Assembly: GCF_016917755.1 (NCBI RefSeq)
Contig: NZ_CP070326.1
Coordinates: forward strand, 8,370,001-8,434,000
Direction: 5' to 3'
Source: Streptomyces noursei
GTDB taxonomy: Bacteria; Actinomycetota; Actinomycetes; Streptomycetales; Streptomycetaceae
Length of the DNA: 64,000 nt
Shown here piece after piece: positions 35,011-43,907 of the stretch. The notes under the pieces were generated by a model. It was not told the origin of the DNA and ran no database searches. It saw nothing but the letters and a program-made list of their open reading frames with translations. Positions within the stretch are counted from its first letter, which is position 1. Each line of letters begins with the position of its first letter. The position numbers and the translations under genes were made by a program.

Positions 35011-35140
35011 CGCGCACGCGCATCGGAAACCGGTGACGCGCAGGCGTATCGCAGATCGGTGACGCGCACGCGTATCGGAACCCGCTGGCGTGAACGCGTA
35101 TCGGAACCCGGTGAAGCGCGCCCGTATCGCAAACCGGTGA
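35011..35140. repeat. Five tandem 26-bp direct repeats
   Basis: Five consecutive units of exactly 26 bp fill 130 bp: 35011-35036, 35037-35062, 35063-35088, 35089-35114 and 35115-35140. Most follow the form CGCGCACGCGTATCGG, then AA/CCCGGTGA. A degenerate sixth begins at 35141. The array starts directly after the Rrf2 stop codon and ends about 220 bp before the SfnB-like gene. Confidence 0.9.
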
Positions 35141-35268
35141 CGCGAATCGATGACGTGAAACCACCGCCGGACCTCGCGTACGCGTCCGGAATGCGACCCT
35201 GATCCGTCCACCCCTCGAACACACCTTGCTCGGAACGAAGTTCAGGTCGCATCATGCAGTCGTTCTAA

Positions 35269-35290
35269 TTCCCTACTAATCCAGTGGGAA
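35269..35290. promoter_or_regulatory. Possible operator upstream of the SfnB-like gene
   Basis: CCTACT-AATCC-AGTGGG is a near-perfect dyad (one mismatch) with flanking TTCCC and GGGAA. It is located 69-90 bp upstream of the enzyme start. It is a candidate Rrf2-family site; which regulator binds is unknown. Confidence 0.35.
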
Positions 35291-35358
35291 AACTGGGAAA
35301 GCCTGACCGGTGCGGCCCCGCAGTCCGGTGCGCAGCCCGGTTCCAGCCGAGGAGGACG

Positions 35359-36654
35359 GTGAACGGCGCCATGCCGAAGAGGTCCGCAACACGCCCCGCC
35401 GCCCCGCAGGCCGTCGCCCCGGCGGAAGACGAGATCTGGCCGCGCGTCACCCGTGAACTCGCCGACGACCTCGCCGTCGACGCGCTGGTCCGCGACCGGG
35501 CCGGCAAGCCGCCCTTCGACGAGTTGTCGCGGCTGCGCGAGGCCGGGCTGCCGGCCCTGCTGACCCCGCCCGGCCCGCTCCGCGGCGGCAGCGACTGGCG
35601 CACCGCCTGCGGGGTCGTCCGCGAGATCGCGGCGGCCGACAGCTCCATCGGCGAACTCCTCGCCCGCCACTACGCCCTCTCCTGGAGCACCCGCTTCTTC
35701 GGCACCCCGGACCAGGCCGACGCGTTCGAACGCCGGGTGGCGGAAGAGCAGTGGCTGCTGGCCGGCGACGCCGGCAACCCGGCGAGTGACGCCGAACCGC
35801 CCGCCCCGGGCATCGTCCCCGACCTCACCCTCACCCCGAACGGTCGGGGCCATCTGCTGCACGGGCGGCGGTCGTTCGCGGCCGGGGTCACCGTCGCCGA
35901 CCGCCTGGTCGTCGGCGCCGCCTGTGCCGAGACCGGCGACTGGTTGATCGCGCTGGTCGACCCGGCCCACCCCGGCGTCACCACCGACCCGGCGCACGAC
36001 CGTCTGGGCCAGCGCCTCACCGGTGCCGGCAGCGTCGCCTTCGACGCCGTGCCGGTACCGCCCGAGCAGATCCTCGGCACCGTCTCCCACGACGAGCAGC
36101 ACGTCACCCCGTACGCCACCCTGGCACCGCTGACGCTGCGGCTGGCCCTCGTCCACGTCGCGCTGGGCATCGCCGAAGGGGCGCTCGCCGAGGCCCGCGA
36201 CCTCAACCGCGCCGCCCCGCGCACCTGGCGGGCCGCGGACGTCGTCCCGGCCCCGTATGCCGAGCGGCCCGGCGGCGACCCCTACCTCCTGCTCGCGTAC
36301 GGCGAACTGGTCGCCGCCGCGCACACCGCCGCGGCCGTGGTGGAGCCGGCCACCGAGGCACTGGCCAGGGGGCTGCTGATGGGCCGGGAGTTGGGCGTCA
36401 ACGAGCGCGCCGACATCGCGGTGCTGGTCGCCGCGGCCGAGGCGGTCACCGGCCAGTCCGCGCTGCAGATCACCACCCGCATCCTGGAGCTGACCGCCAC
36501 CGCCGACGCCGCCGGCGGCGGCGACCCGGGCTTCGACCGGTTCTGGCGCAACGCCCGCGTACTGACCGCCCAGCGCTCGTCCGCGCACAGCCTCCGGGCC
36601 ATCGGCGACCACTACCTCAACGGAGCACATCCGCCGCTGACCCTGCGGATCTGA
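35359..36654 (+). CDS. SfnB/DszC-like acyl-CoA dehydrogenase-fold flavin enzyme
   Basis: About 431 residues of the acyl-CoA dehydrogenase fold: helical N-terminal domain (FDELSRLREAGLPALLTPPG), IAAADSSIGELLARHYALSW, a beta domain (RGHLLHGRRSFAAGVTVADR, LVVGAACAETGDWLIALVDP), and a C-terminal helical domain (LALVHVALGIAEGALAEARD, RFWRNARVLTAQRSSAHSLR). The RNAR-x(n)-H ending and lack of the usual catalytic Glu place it with the FMNH2-dependent SfnB/DszC monooxygenase-like group linked to sulfur or sulfone use. AGGAGG at 35350-35355 favours GTG 35359, although ATG 35371 is possible. The upstream Rrf2 gene suggests a sulfur link. Confidence 0.8.
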   Translation: MNGAMPKRSATRPAAPQAVAPAEDEIWPRVTRELADDLAVDALVRDRAGKPPFDELSRLREAGLPALLTPPGPLRGGSDWRTACGVVREIAAADSSIGELLARHYALSWSTRFFGTPDQADAFERRVAEEQWLLAGDAGNPASDAEPPAPGIVPDLTLTPNGRGHLLHGRRSFAAGVTVADRLVVGAACAETGDWLIALVDPAHPGVTTDPAHDRLGQRLTGAGSVAFDAVPVPPEQILGTVSHDEQHVTPYATLAPLTLRLALVHVALGIAEGALAEARDLNRAAPRTWRAADVVPAPYAERPGGDPYLLLAYGELVAAAHTAAAVVEPATEALARGLLMGRELGVNERADIAVLVAAAEAVTGQSALQITTRILELTATADAAGGGDPGFDRFWRNARVLTAQRSSAHSLRAIGDHYLNGAHPPLTLRI

Positions 36655-36667
36655 GGGTCAGCGGCGG
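36631..36667. terminator. 14-bp hairpin between convergent SfnB-like and efeB genes
   Basis: CCGCCGCTGACCCT (36631-36644) pairs perfectly with AGGGTCAGCGGCGG (36654-36667) around a 9-nt loop. It spans the stop codon of the SfnB-like gene and ends 20 bp before the efeB stop, serving as a bidirectional terminator. Confidence 0.8.
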
Positions 36668-36686
36668 ATAGCGGGCGGCGGGTGGC

Positions 36687-37961
36687 TCAGACGGCGGCCA
36701 GCATGCTCCGGCCGAGCCAGTCCGCGGAGTCCCGTACACCGGGCAGCGCGAAGAAGTACCCTCCGCCGGTCGGCGAGATGTAGTCCACCAGAGGCTCGTC
36801 GATCAGCCGCTCCTGGGTGACCTCGAACTGGCGGAGGACGTCCTGCTGGTAGCAGCAGAAGGCCAGCCCCATGTCCAGGTTGCCGACGTTGTCGACGCCC
36901 CGGTCGTAGTTGTAGCCGCGGCGCAGGATGCGGGAGTCGTCGGTCTTGGCGGTCCGCGGGTTGGCGAGCCGGATGTGGGAGTCCAGCGGGATCGCGGTGC
37001 CGTGCGGGTCCTTGTGGTACGCGGGCACGTCGAACTCGCCCGCGCCGTCCAGCGGGGCACCGGTGTCCTTGCGGCGGCCGAACATCTTCTCCTGCTCCGC
37101 CAGCGAGACCCGGTCCCAGAACTCCACCAGCATCCGGATGATCCGGATGACCTGGTAGCTGCCGCCGGTGGCCCAGGCAGGCTCACCGTGGCCGTCGCCG
37201 ACCCACACCAGACGGTCCATCTCGCGCCCCGACTCCACGTCGGGGTTGGCTATCCCGTCCTTGAAGCCGAGCAGGTTGCGCTGGGTGCCGCTGGGCCGGG
37301 GAGCGTTCTGGAAGCCGTCGATGCGCCACTTGATCTGCATCCCGCCGCGGGTGTGCCGGGCGATGTCGCGCAGCGCGTGCAGCACGGTGTCCTGGCGCTC
37401 CGCGCAGATCTGCAGCGACAGGTCGCCATGGCACTCGGCGGCCTGGAGGTTGTCGTTGGGGAAGGTCCGCATCGGGCCGAGCTTGCGCGGCTTGGCCTTC
37501 GCCAGGCCGAAGCGGTCGTCGAAGAGCGAGGCGCCCACACCCACCGTGACGGTCAGCGCGTCGGCGGGGACCACCGGCCCGAGGATGCCGTTGTCGGACG
37601 GCGGGGCGCCGACGCCGAGGTCCTGCGGGGCGCCGCCGGCGGTCAGGAAGCGGGCCCGCTCGGTGATGGTCCGCAGCAGGTCGGTGAGTTCCTTGCGGTT
37701 CTCCGCGATGACGTTCAGGGAGACGAAGGCGGCAGCGGCGGGCTGCGGGGTGAGGATGCCCGCCTGGTGAACGCCGTGGAACGGCACCTTCCCGGCGTCG
37801 GCGGTGTCGGCGGCCCGCGCCGTACCGGCGTTGCTCTGGCTCAGCGCGAAGCCGCCGCCGGCCAGCACCGCACCGGCCGCGCCGGCACCCAGCGCGGTCT
37901 TCACGAACGAGCGCCGGTCGGCGGGACAGCGGCCCTGCGGACCGGGCGTTTCGGCGGACAT
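36687..37961 (-). CDS. efeB: EfeB-type, Tat-exported DyP heme peroxidase
   Basis: 424 residues. The N-terminus has a twin-arginine signal (DRRSFVKTALGAGAAGAVLA). The mature protein has the DyP signature LLGFKDGIANPD (GxxDG), the distal Asp in that motif, and later IRRGYNYDRG and FCCYQQDVLRQFEVTQERL typical of EfeB/YcdB. EfeB oxidises protoporphyrinogen or ferrous iron or helps heme-iron release at the cell surface. ATG 37961 has AAGGGA upstream. It follows the fused efeUO gene on the same strand with a 143-bp gap and is probably in the same iron-controlled operon. Confidence 0.93.
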   Translation of the reverse strand: MSAETPGPQGRCPADRRSFVKTALGAGAAGAVLAGGGFALSQSNAGTARAADTADAGKVPFHGVHQAGILTPQPAAAAFVSLNVIAENRKELTDLLRTITERARFLTAGGAPQDLGVGAPPSDNGILGPVVPADALTVTVGVGASLFDDRFGLAKAKPRKLGPMRTFPNDNLQAAECHGDLSLQICAERQDTVLHALRDIARHTRGGMQIKWRIDGFQNAPRPSGTQRNLLGFKDGIANPDVESGREMDRLVWVGDGHGEPAWATGGSYQVIRIIRMLVEFWDRVSLAEQEKMFGRRKDTGAPLDGAGEFDVPAYHKDPHGTAIPLDSHIRLANPRTAKTDDSRILRRGYNYDRGVDNVGNLDMGLAFCCYQQDVLRQFEVTQERLIDEPLVDYISPTGGGYFFALPGVRDSADWLGRSMLAAV

Positions 37962-38104
37962 CTCGTGGTTCCCTTCGGAGCGTGCGTGGGGTGGTGCGGT
38001 GTGACTCGGGGTGGGGCGGGTGGTGCGGTGGCCGTTCGGGCGGGGCGCCCGGTGGGTCCGGCGGGGTGTGCTCGGACGCACCGGGCGTCCCGGCCACGGG
38101 CGGG

Positions 38105-40381
38105 TCAGGCGGACTTGCGGATCTCCAGGAGGTCCGGCACCGGCGCCAGGTGCTCCAGCAGCTGCCCGGTGATCCCGTTCAGCCGCTGGCGGGCGGTGGC
38201 GTCGAGCTTCTCGACCGGCGTCCACGTCCCGTCGTGGTGGGCGTCGTCGAGCAGCTTCTGCATCCGGGCGATGTCGCTCTCGATGGACGTCAGCAGCTGC
38301 GGCTCGCGCTTGGCGATCAGCGGGCGCAGGACGTCGAGGAGCTCCCGGGTGCCCGTGAGGTTGGCGTCGGCGGTGGCGAGGTTGCTGCCGCTGCCCTGGT
38401 CGGTGTCGCCGGTCAGCTCGAACTGGAGGGTGTTCTCCAGGATCTCGTGGGTCCGCAGCGGCAGGTCACCGGGGTCGAAGTCCTGGGTGGGGAACGCCTT
38501 GCGCAGTCCCACCACGTCGTCGTGCAGCTGCTGGGCCGGTCCGCTCAGCTCGTCGGCGGACGCGCCGTGCCACAGCCCGTACTCGATCCGGTGGAAGCCG
38601 GCGAAGTCCTTGTCGTGCACGCCGCCCGGGAGCCCGTCGACCCGCCCGTTGATCTTCTTGTCGAAGTCCTCGAACGTGCCGTAGGCGGCGCCCAGCGAGG
38701 AGTAGGTGCGGTGCGCGGTGAGCCAGTCCGTCCGCGCGCTGTCCAGGTCGCCGCCGGCGAGGTCGTCGCTGAGCTTCTGGGTCTGGCCGGTCAGCGTGGC
38801 CAGCCCCTGGTCGACATACTGCTTGTAGGCGCGCAGCGGCCCGGCGAGGTCCTCCTCCGAGACCGGGATGACAGCCTTGGTGCCGCCCCCGCCGCTGACC
38901 TGTACGGCGGCCGAGGTGACCGGCTTGCCGCCGGTGGGCACGCAGCGCCAGGCGTACGAACCACCGGCGATGGTGGCGACCAGGTCGCGGGTGGTGCCGG
39001 GGGCCAGGCCCTCGATCTCGCCGTAGACCGCGTTGGTTGCGGGGTCGACGAGGTACACCTCGGAGGTCTTGTCACCGGTGTTCTGCATCTGGAAGGTCTG
39101 CCGCCCCGGCTTGGGCGGGGTGAAGCCCTTGCCGCACTCCTTCTCGGACACCGCGATGGTCGGCGCCCCGGCCGGCTTGGACTTGCCGAAGGCGACGATC
39201 CCGCCCGCGACGACGGCGGGCACGGCGACCACGGCGACCGGCAGCAGCCACGCGGGCCGCTTCCGCCCCCCGCCGGCCGGCGCCGCCACCGGCTCCGCAT
39301 CCGCCGGAGACGCAGGCTCGGACCCCGACTCGGATGCCGATTCGGATGCCGATTCGGATGCCGGCTTCGACTCGGAATCCGGCTCCGGGGCGTCCGTCCC
39401 ATCAACCAGACCCTCCGCCGAAGCTTCCGCCACGGCCCCGTCCTTCTCGACGACGACCTTCTCCTCGGCCGCCTCGGCCGCCTCGGCCGCCTTGACCGCC
39501 GCCGCGTCGACCGCCGCCGGCTTGTCCGCCTTGTCCTCCGCCACCCGCTGCGCCGGTGCCGGCTTCGCCGTGGCCCGTATTCCGCGGACGAACAGCGTCA
39601 TCACGATGACGAGGTATGCCGCGTACCCGATGACCTGGAGCCAGGTCATCGCCGGCATGAGGTTGAAGACGCCCTGGACCAGGGTGGTGTACCAGGCATT
39701 GGGGTCGATGCTCTGACCGAGGTCGAAGGCGAACGCGGCCTTGCCGGGCAGGACCCCGCCTTCCTGGAGGTCCCGCAGGCCGTAGCCCAGGACACCGGCG
39801 GCGATGACGATGAGCACGGCACCGGTCGCGGTGAAGAACTTGGTGAGGTTGATCTTGAGCACCCGGCGGTAGAGGCCCCAGCAGAGCCCCGCCGCGATGA
39901 CCAACCCGATCCCGGCGCCGATCATCGGCCCGACGGATTCGCCCGCCGCCCGCGCCGTGGTCCACAGGAACAGCGCGGTCTCCAGCCCCTCGCGGCCCAC
40001 GGCCAGGAAGGAGGTGACGATCAGCATTCCCGAGCCCATGGCGAGCGCCCCGGTGACCTTCTCCTTGATCTCACCGGAGAGGCTGCGCGCGGAGCGGCGC
40101 ATCCAGAACACCATCGCGGTGACGAACGCGACCGCGATGACGCTCAGCGTGCCGCCGAAAGCTTCCTGCGCGGTGGCCGAGAGCGAGGCGGCGGTGAAGG
40201 TGAGGACCGCGCCGAAGCTCATGGCCACTGCGATCGCGGCCAATACACCGGTCCACACCTGCGGCAGACGGGACTTGGCCCCGGCCCGGACAAGTGTGGC
40301 GACGAGGATCGAAACGATGAGTCCGCCTTCTAGACCTTCTCTCAACCCGATCAAGAAGCTCGGAAACGCGTCGTCCCACAT
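38105..40381 (-). CDS. efeUO: EfeU-EfeO fusion: ferrous iron permease plus periplasmic-type EfeO
   Basis: 758 residues. Residues 1-270 are an FTR1/EfeU permease with seven hydrophobic segments and two REGLE iron motifs (GLREGLEGG at 12-20 and VGREGLETA at 128-136). An acidic, Ser-rich linker (272-375, with DSESKPASESASESASES) leads to a further TM helix (378-399). Residues 410-500 are a cupredoxin-like domain (CGKGFTPPKPGRQTFQMQNT) and 505-758 an imelysin/M75 domain with the HxxE motif in FAGFHRIEYGLWHG. In E. coli these are separate EfeU and EfeO proteins; the fused form is known in actinobacteria. ATG 40381 has GGAGAGGA upstream. An iron box lies 47 bp upstream. Confidence 0.93.
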   Translation of the reverse strand: MWDDAFPSFLIGLREGLEGGLIVSILVATLVRAGAKSRLPQVWTGVLAAIAVAMSFGAVLTFTAASLSATAQEAFGGTLSVIAVAFVTAMVFWMRRSARSLSGEIKEKVTGALAMGSGMLIVTSFLAVGREGLETALFLWTTARAAGESVGPMIGAGIGLVIAAGLCWGLYRRVLKINLTKFFTATGAVLIVIAAGVLGYGLRDLQEGGVLPGKAAFAFDLGQSIDPNAWYTTLVQGVFNLMPAMTWLQVIGYAAYLVIVMTLFVRGIRATAKPAPAQRVAEDKADKPAAVDAAAVKAAEAAEAAEEKVVVEKDGAVAEASAEGLVDGTDAPEPDSESKPASESASESASESGSEPASPADAEPVAAPAGGGRKRPAWLLPVAVVAVPAVVAGGIVAFGKSKPAGAPTIAVSEKECGKGFTPPKPGRQTFQMQNTGDKTSEVYLVDPATNAVYGEIEGLAPGTTRDLVATIAGGSYAWRCVPTGGKPVTSAAVQVSGGGGTKAVIPVSEEDLAGPLRAYKQYVDQGLATLTGQTQKLSDDLAGGDLDSARTDWLTAHRTYSSLGAAYGTFEDFDKKINGRVDGLPGGVHDKDFAGFHRIEYGLWHGASADELSGPAQQLHDDVVGLRKAFPTQDFDPGDLPLRTHEILENTLQFELTGDTDQGSGSNLATADANLTGTRELLDVLRPLIAKREPQLLTSIESDIARMQKLLDDAHHDGTWTPVEKLDATARQRLNGITGQLLEHLAPVPDLLEIRKSA

Positions 40382-40427
40382 AGTTGTCCTCTCCGGCCCG
40401 CAACCGCACCGGTATGCCTTACCTCAG

Positions 40428-40446
40428 TTAGCGAAGGCATACCTTA
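40428..40446. promoter_or_regulatory. Iron box (DmdR/IdeR-type) upstream of efeUO
   Basis: TTAGCGAAGGCATACCTTA matches 13 of 19 positions of the consensus TTAGGTTAGGCTCACCTAA as I recall it, including the outer TTAG and the ACCT core. It starts 47 bp upstream of the efeUO ATG. This predicts repression by Fe(II)-DmdR when iron is plentiful. Confidence 0.7.
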
Positions 40447-40463
40447 GTCAGGCGGTCCGAAGA

Positions 40464-40483
40464 TGTCTACATTCCTGTAGTCA
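40464..40483. promoter_or_regulatory. Operator-like palindrome CTACA-N4-TGTAG (copy 1)
   Basis: The core CTACATTCCTGTAG (40467-40480) is a perfect 5-bp dyad with a TTCC spacer, flanked by GT and TC. A nearly identical 16-bp core recurs at 53382-53397 (one difference). Its TACA/TGTA half-sites recall CopY/BlaI-class operators. It lies just beyond the iron box of efeUO and 145 bp from the divergent PASTA-like gene. Confidence 0.6.
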
Positions 40484-40627
40484 CATAGTCACGAGGGGAT
40501 AACAACCCTAGCCAGCGCCCCGCGCGGACCGGACACAGGGTCCCCACTCCGCCGCCCCCGCCCCGGCGCATCCCCACCCACCTCACACCCTGTCGTGACC
40601 GCCACCCACCCCGCGCGTTCTCCAGAC

Positions 40628-41026
40628 ATGAACAACACGCACATCCCCAACGCAACGGACAATCCCCCCAATTCGCGCACGCAAGCCAACATCCCCCGAC
40701 GCACCGGCTCCGTCCTCCGCACCCTCCTGACACCCCTCGCCACCGCAACCCTCACCCTGGCCACCCTCGCCGCGGCGGGTCCAGCACACGCCGACGGCGG
40801 CACCATGCCCCACGTCAGCGGCAAGGGCCTGGTCACCGCCTACCAGGCACTCGGCTACGACACCGCGGTCCAACTCAGGGACGGCCGGGGCGCCAGACGC
40901 CACGTGCTGTGGCCCAGCAACTGGAAGGTCTGCGACCAACACCCCCGCCCAGGCTCCCCACTGCCGCCCCGAGCGATCATCCTCACCGTGGTCAAGACCC
41001 ACGAGTCCTGCGGCGACGGGCGGTAG
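40628..41026 (+). CDS. Secreted protein with one PASTA-like domain
   Basis: 132 residues. A basic N-terminus (NIPRRTGSVLRTLLTPLATA) and hydrophobic stretch end in a signal-peptidase site near GPAHA. The mature part is one domain: MPHVSGKGLVTAYQALGYD, then RHVLWPSNWKVCDQHPRPGS and ILTVVKTHESC. This matches the Streptomyces secreted PASTA-like proteins (VVGKNLQxAQDxLxAxGF, then NWKVCxQxPxPG), which have two conserved Cys. ATG 40628; ORF extension to 40595 is unlikely. Possible peptidoglycan interaction. It is divergent from efeUO. Confidence 0.7.
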   Translation: MNNTHIPNATDNPPNSRTQANIPRRTGSVLRTLLTPLATATLTLATLAAAGPAHADGGTMPHVSGKGLVTAYQALGYDTAVQLRDGRGARRHVLWPSNWKVCDQHPRPGSPLPPRAIILTVVKTHESCGDGR

Positions 41027-41370
41027 AACGCGAACCCCCGGTCGGCACCGCGGCATGGCGGACCTCCGACAGAACACCCTCACCCCACCGAACGAGCCAC
41101 CCCCGACGCCGATGTGATGTCACATCAGGACTCATATCCCCCACCCCCTGGCCCCTGGATCCCCAGAGCCAGCGACCGGGCAGCAGTCACCCCACGCGCA
41201 CAGGCCCCGCCACCGGGGTCTCCGATCAGCACGACCATCGCGCGGGGATCGGCACGACGATCGGCGCGGGGATCGGTGCGGCGATAGGCGCGGGGATCGA
41301 TCCACCGGGGATCCGCTCATCACGGACGGCGAAGCAGCCGCAAGGGGCACGCGCGGGCCCGCGCACACGA

Positions 41371-41397
41371 GAGCCCGGGGTTGTTAACCCCGGGCTC
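41371..41397. terminator. 12-bp perfect hairpin terminator
   Basis: GAGCCCGGGGTT and AACCCCGGGCTC are perfectly complementary around a GTT loop. Upstream, 41244-41300 has GATCGGCGCGGG-type microrepeats. The remainder of 41027-41777 contains no gene; a small hairpin ATTGCCG/CGGCAAT (41688-41706) precedes the NfeD gene. Confidence 0.75.
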
Positions 41398-41777
41398 CGT
41401 CGCTTCCGCTCATCGTGAACAACACAGTCCCCGGGAGTCCGCATCGCCACCATCTACCTCAGTCGTCGCTGAGGCTCCGGTTCGCGGGGCTTCCGGGGGC
41501 CTAGCCAGGGCCACGTCAAGGGTCTCCTGTCAACAAACGTCTTTGTCAACGGTGCGGCTCTCCGGTTTTCTGGGTAATCTCCAGTTTCCTCCCGTTTTGC
41601 CCATAGTCAAGAGCTGAGCCCAACGAGAACGGAAATAACCGTCGCGGCAGGTCGGCGCGCGGTGCTGCACATCAAGAGCGCATAAAGATTGCCGGGATGC
41701 GGCAATGTGCGGCGGCTCGGCCACGTGTGACGATCATCCCCGTTCAGGCGGAATGAGCGAGTGCGGGAGGGCTGCAC

Positions 41778-42287
41778 ATGGCCTGGTTTCTTGGTCTCGG
41801 CATCGGCGGGATCGTCGTACTCGCACTGTCGTTGATCTTCGACGGGCTGCTGGAGGGGCTGTTCGGCGGCGTGCTGGACGGGCTCTTCGACGGGCTGTTG
41901 TCCCTGCCGGTCATCGCCGGGTTCCTGTCGATGTTCGGGTTCGCCGGCGCGATCGTGTGGGGCGGCACCGGGCTGGGCGCCGGGCCGGCCATCGGTGCCG
42001 GACTGGCCGCCGGGGTCGTGGCCGGGGGCGCCACCTGGCGGTTCAGCCGGGCGCTGATGCGCGACCGGACCGACCCGGCACCGCGCCGCGAGGACCTGGT
42101 GGGCACCGCCGGTTCGGTGGTGACCGCCATCCCCGCCGACGGGTACGGCGAGGTGCTGCTGCGGCTCGCCGGTCACCCCGTGAAGCTGTCGGCCAGGAGC
42201 GCGGTCCCGGTGGCCCGCGGCGCCGAGATCTGGGTGGAGGCTTCCCTCTCGTCCACCTCAGTGGCGGTCCGTCCCGTCGAACGCTGA
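41778..42287 (+). CDS. NfeD-like membrane protein
   Basis: 169 residues. Two or three N-terminal membrane segments (FLGLGIGGIVVLALSLIFDG, PVIAGFLSMFGFAGAIVWGG, GLGAGPAIGAGLAAGVVAGG) are followed by a soluble OB-fold domain (EDLVGTAGSVVTAIPADGYG, EVLLRLAGHPVKLSARSAVP, GAEIWVEASLSSTSVAVRPV). This is the standard short NfeD plan. NfeD proteins partner with flotillins, and a flotillin gene follows 141 bp downstream on the same strand. Expected role: organising membrane microdomains. Confidence 0.88.
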   Translation: MAWFLGLGIGGIVVLALSLIFDGLLEGLFGGVLDGLFDGLLSLPVIAGFLSMFGFAGAIVWGGTGLGAGPAIGAGLAAGVVAGGATWRFSRALMRDRTDPAPRREDLVGTAGSVVTAIPADGYGEVLLRLAGHPVKLSARSAVPVARGAEIWVEASLSSTSVAVRPVER

Positions 42288-42428
42288 GCGGGGGCGGGGC
42301 CCGGCCCCGACGCCGATGCGGGCCCGGCCCCGCTCCTACACCCCGGACCCGGCACACCCGCCGCCGGGCCGGTCATGCACACCATCACCTTGATCTGCCT
42401 ACCCCCAGGAAGGCAGGGGGGATTCGTT

Positions 42429-43889
42429 ATGAGTTCAGTCATTGTCGCCGTGATAGGCGCCGTCGTCCTCGTCGTGTTGCTCGCCCTGGTAGTGATCACG
42501 CGCTACAAGGTCGCCGGGCCGAACGAGGCGTTCATCATCACCGGCCGCCGCGGCAAGATGTCCACCGACCCGGAGACCGGCGAGGTCAGCGTCGACAACA
42601 GCGGCCAGAAGGTCGTCGTCGGAGGCGGCGTCTTCGTGATCCCGTTCGTCCAGCAGCGCTTCTCGCTGGACCTGTCCAGCCGGCACCTGCCGGTGGCGGT
42701 GCGCGGCGCGGTCACCCTGCGCGGTGTGAAGGCCAACCTCGACGGGGTCGCGATCGTCAAGGTGGGCGGCAGCGAGGACGCCATCCGGGCCGCGGCGCAG
42801 CGCTTCCTCCAGCAACAGGACGGCATCGTCGGCTTCACCCAGGAAGTGCTCTCGGGCGCGCTGCGGGCCATCGTCGGCCGGATGGCGGTCGAGGACATCA
42901 TCCGCGACCGGGCCGCGTTCGCCGGGCAGGTCGCCGAGGAGGCGGAGGCCAGCCTGTCCGGGCAGGGCCTGATCCTGGACGCGTTCCAGATCCAGGACAT
43001 CACCACCGAGGGCTCGTACCTGGAGGACCTGGGCCGGCCGGAGGCCGCGCGGGCCCGCCAGGAGGCGGACATCGCAGAGGCCAACGCCAAGCGCGTGTCG
43101 GAGCAGGCGCGACTGAAGGCCGCCGAGGAGATCGCGGTCGCGGAGCGGACGCTCTACCTCAAGCAGGCCGAGATCCGGGTCGAGACCGAGGCCGCCTCCG
43201 CCAAGGCGAACGCGGCCGGCCCGCTGGCCGAGGCCGCGCGCCAGCAAGAGGTCCTCTCCGAGCAGGAGAAGGTCGCCGAGCGGCAGGCCGCGCTCACCGA
43301 CCGGGAGCTGGACACCAAGGTCCGCAAGCCCGCGGACGCTGCCCGGTACCAGGCCGAGCAAGAGGCCGAGGCCCGCCGGATCGCGCAGGTCAAGGAGGCC
43401 GAAGCGGACGCCGAGCGGGCTCGGCTGACGGGTGAGGGCGAGAAGCTCCGCCGCGCCGCGCTCGCCGAAGCGGTCCGGCTGGAGGGCGAGTCGGAGGCCG
43501 CCGCGCTGGCCTCGAAGGGGGCCGCGGAGGCCGACGCGATGCACAAGAAGGCCGATGCCTTCGCCCGCTACGGCGATGCGGCCGTGCTCCAGATGCTGGT
43601 GGAGGTCCTTCCCCAGGTCGTCGCCAAGGCGTCCGAACCGCTGGGGGCCGTGGACAAGCTGACGGTGATCTCCACCGACGGCGCCGGGCAGTTGCCCCGC
43701 ACGGTGGCGAACAACGTCGCCCAGGGCGTGGAACTCCTCGGGTCGGTCTCGGGGGTGGATCTGGCCGGCCTGCTGAAGCGGGTGACCGGGGGCACCGATG
43801 GTCCGAACGGGACCGGCGGCGCGGCTCCCGCCCCCGCGACGGCCGCGTCCGCTGCGGCTGCGAACGGCAGGATCGAGGTCACCGACTGA
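42429..43889 (+). CDS. Flotillin-like SPFH/band-7 protein
   Basis: 486 residues. One N-terminal TM helix (IVAVIGAVVLVVLLALVVIT) precedes the SPFH domain (YKVAGPNEAFIITGRRGKMS, VIPFVQQRFSLDLSSRHLPV, GALRAIVGRMAVEDIIRDRA). A long Ala/Glu-rich coiled coil (about 215-400; EAARARQEADIAEANAKRVS) and a C-terminal flotillin segment (FARYGDAAVLQMLVEVLPQV) follow, then a low-complexity Gly/Ala tail. This matches YuaG/FloT-type scaffold proteins of functional membrane microdomains. GGGGGA about 7 bp upstream supports ATG 42429. A perfect terminator follows. Confidence 0.93.
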   Translation: MSSVIVAVIGAVVLVVLLALVVITRYKVAGPNEAFIITGRRGKMSTDPETGEVSVDNSGQKVVVGGGVFVIPFVQQRFSLDLSSRHLPVAVRGAVTLRGVKANLDGVAIVKVGGSEDAIRAAAQRFLQQQDGIVGFTQEVLSGALRAIVGRMAVEDIIRDRAAFAGQVAEEAEASLSGQGLILDAFQIQDITTEGSYLEDLGRPEAARARQEADIAEANAKRVSEQARLKAAEEIAVAERTLYLKQAEIRVETEAASAKANAAGPLAEAARQQEVLSEQEKVAERQAALTDRELDTKVRKPADAARYQAEQEAEARRIAQVKEAEADAERARLTGEGEKLRRAALAEAVRLEGESEAAALASKGAAEADAMHKKADAFARYGDAAVLQMLVEVLPQVVAKASEPLGAVDKLTVISTDGAGQLPRTVANNVAQGVELLGSVSGVDLAGLLKRVTGGTDGPNGTGGAAPAPATAASAAAANGRIEVTD

Positions 43890-43907
43890 CCCTGCGCATA
43901 AGCAAGT

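Noticed and set aside
35011..35140. 26-bp repeat array considered as CRISPR
   Set aside because: Repeats are directly adjacent with no spacers.
41244..41300. GATCGGCGCGGG microrepeats considered as a CRISPR array
   Set aside because: Units are about 12 bp, degenerate and without spacers; no cas genes in the window.
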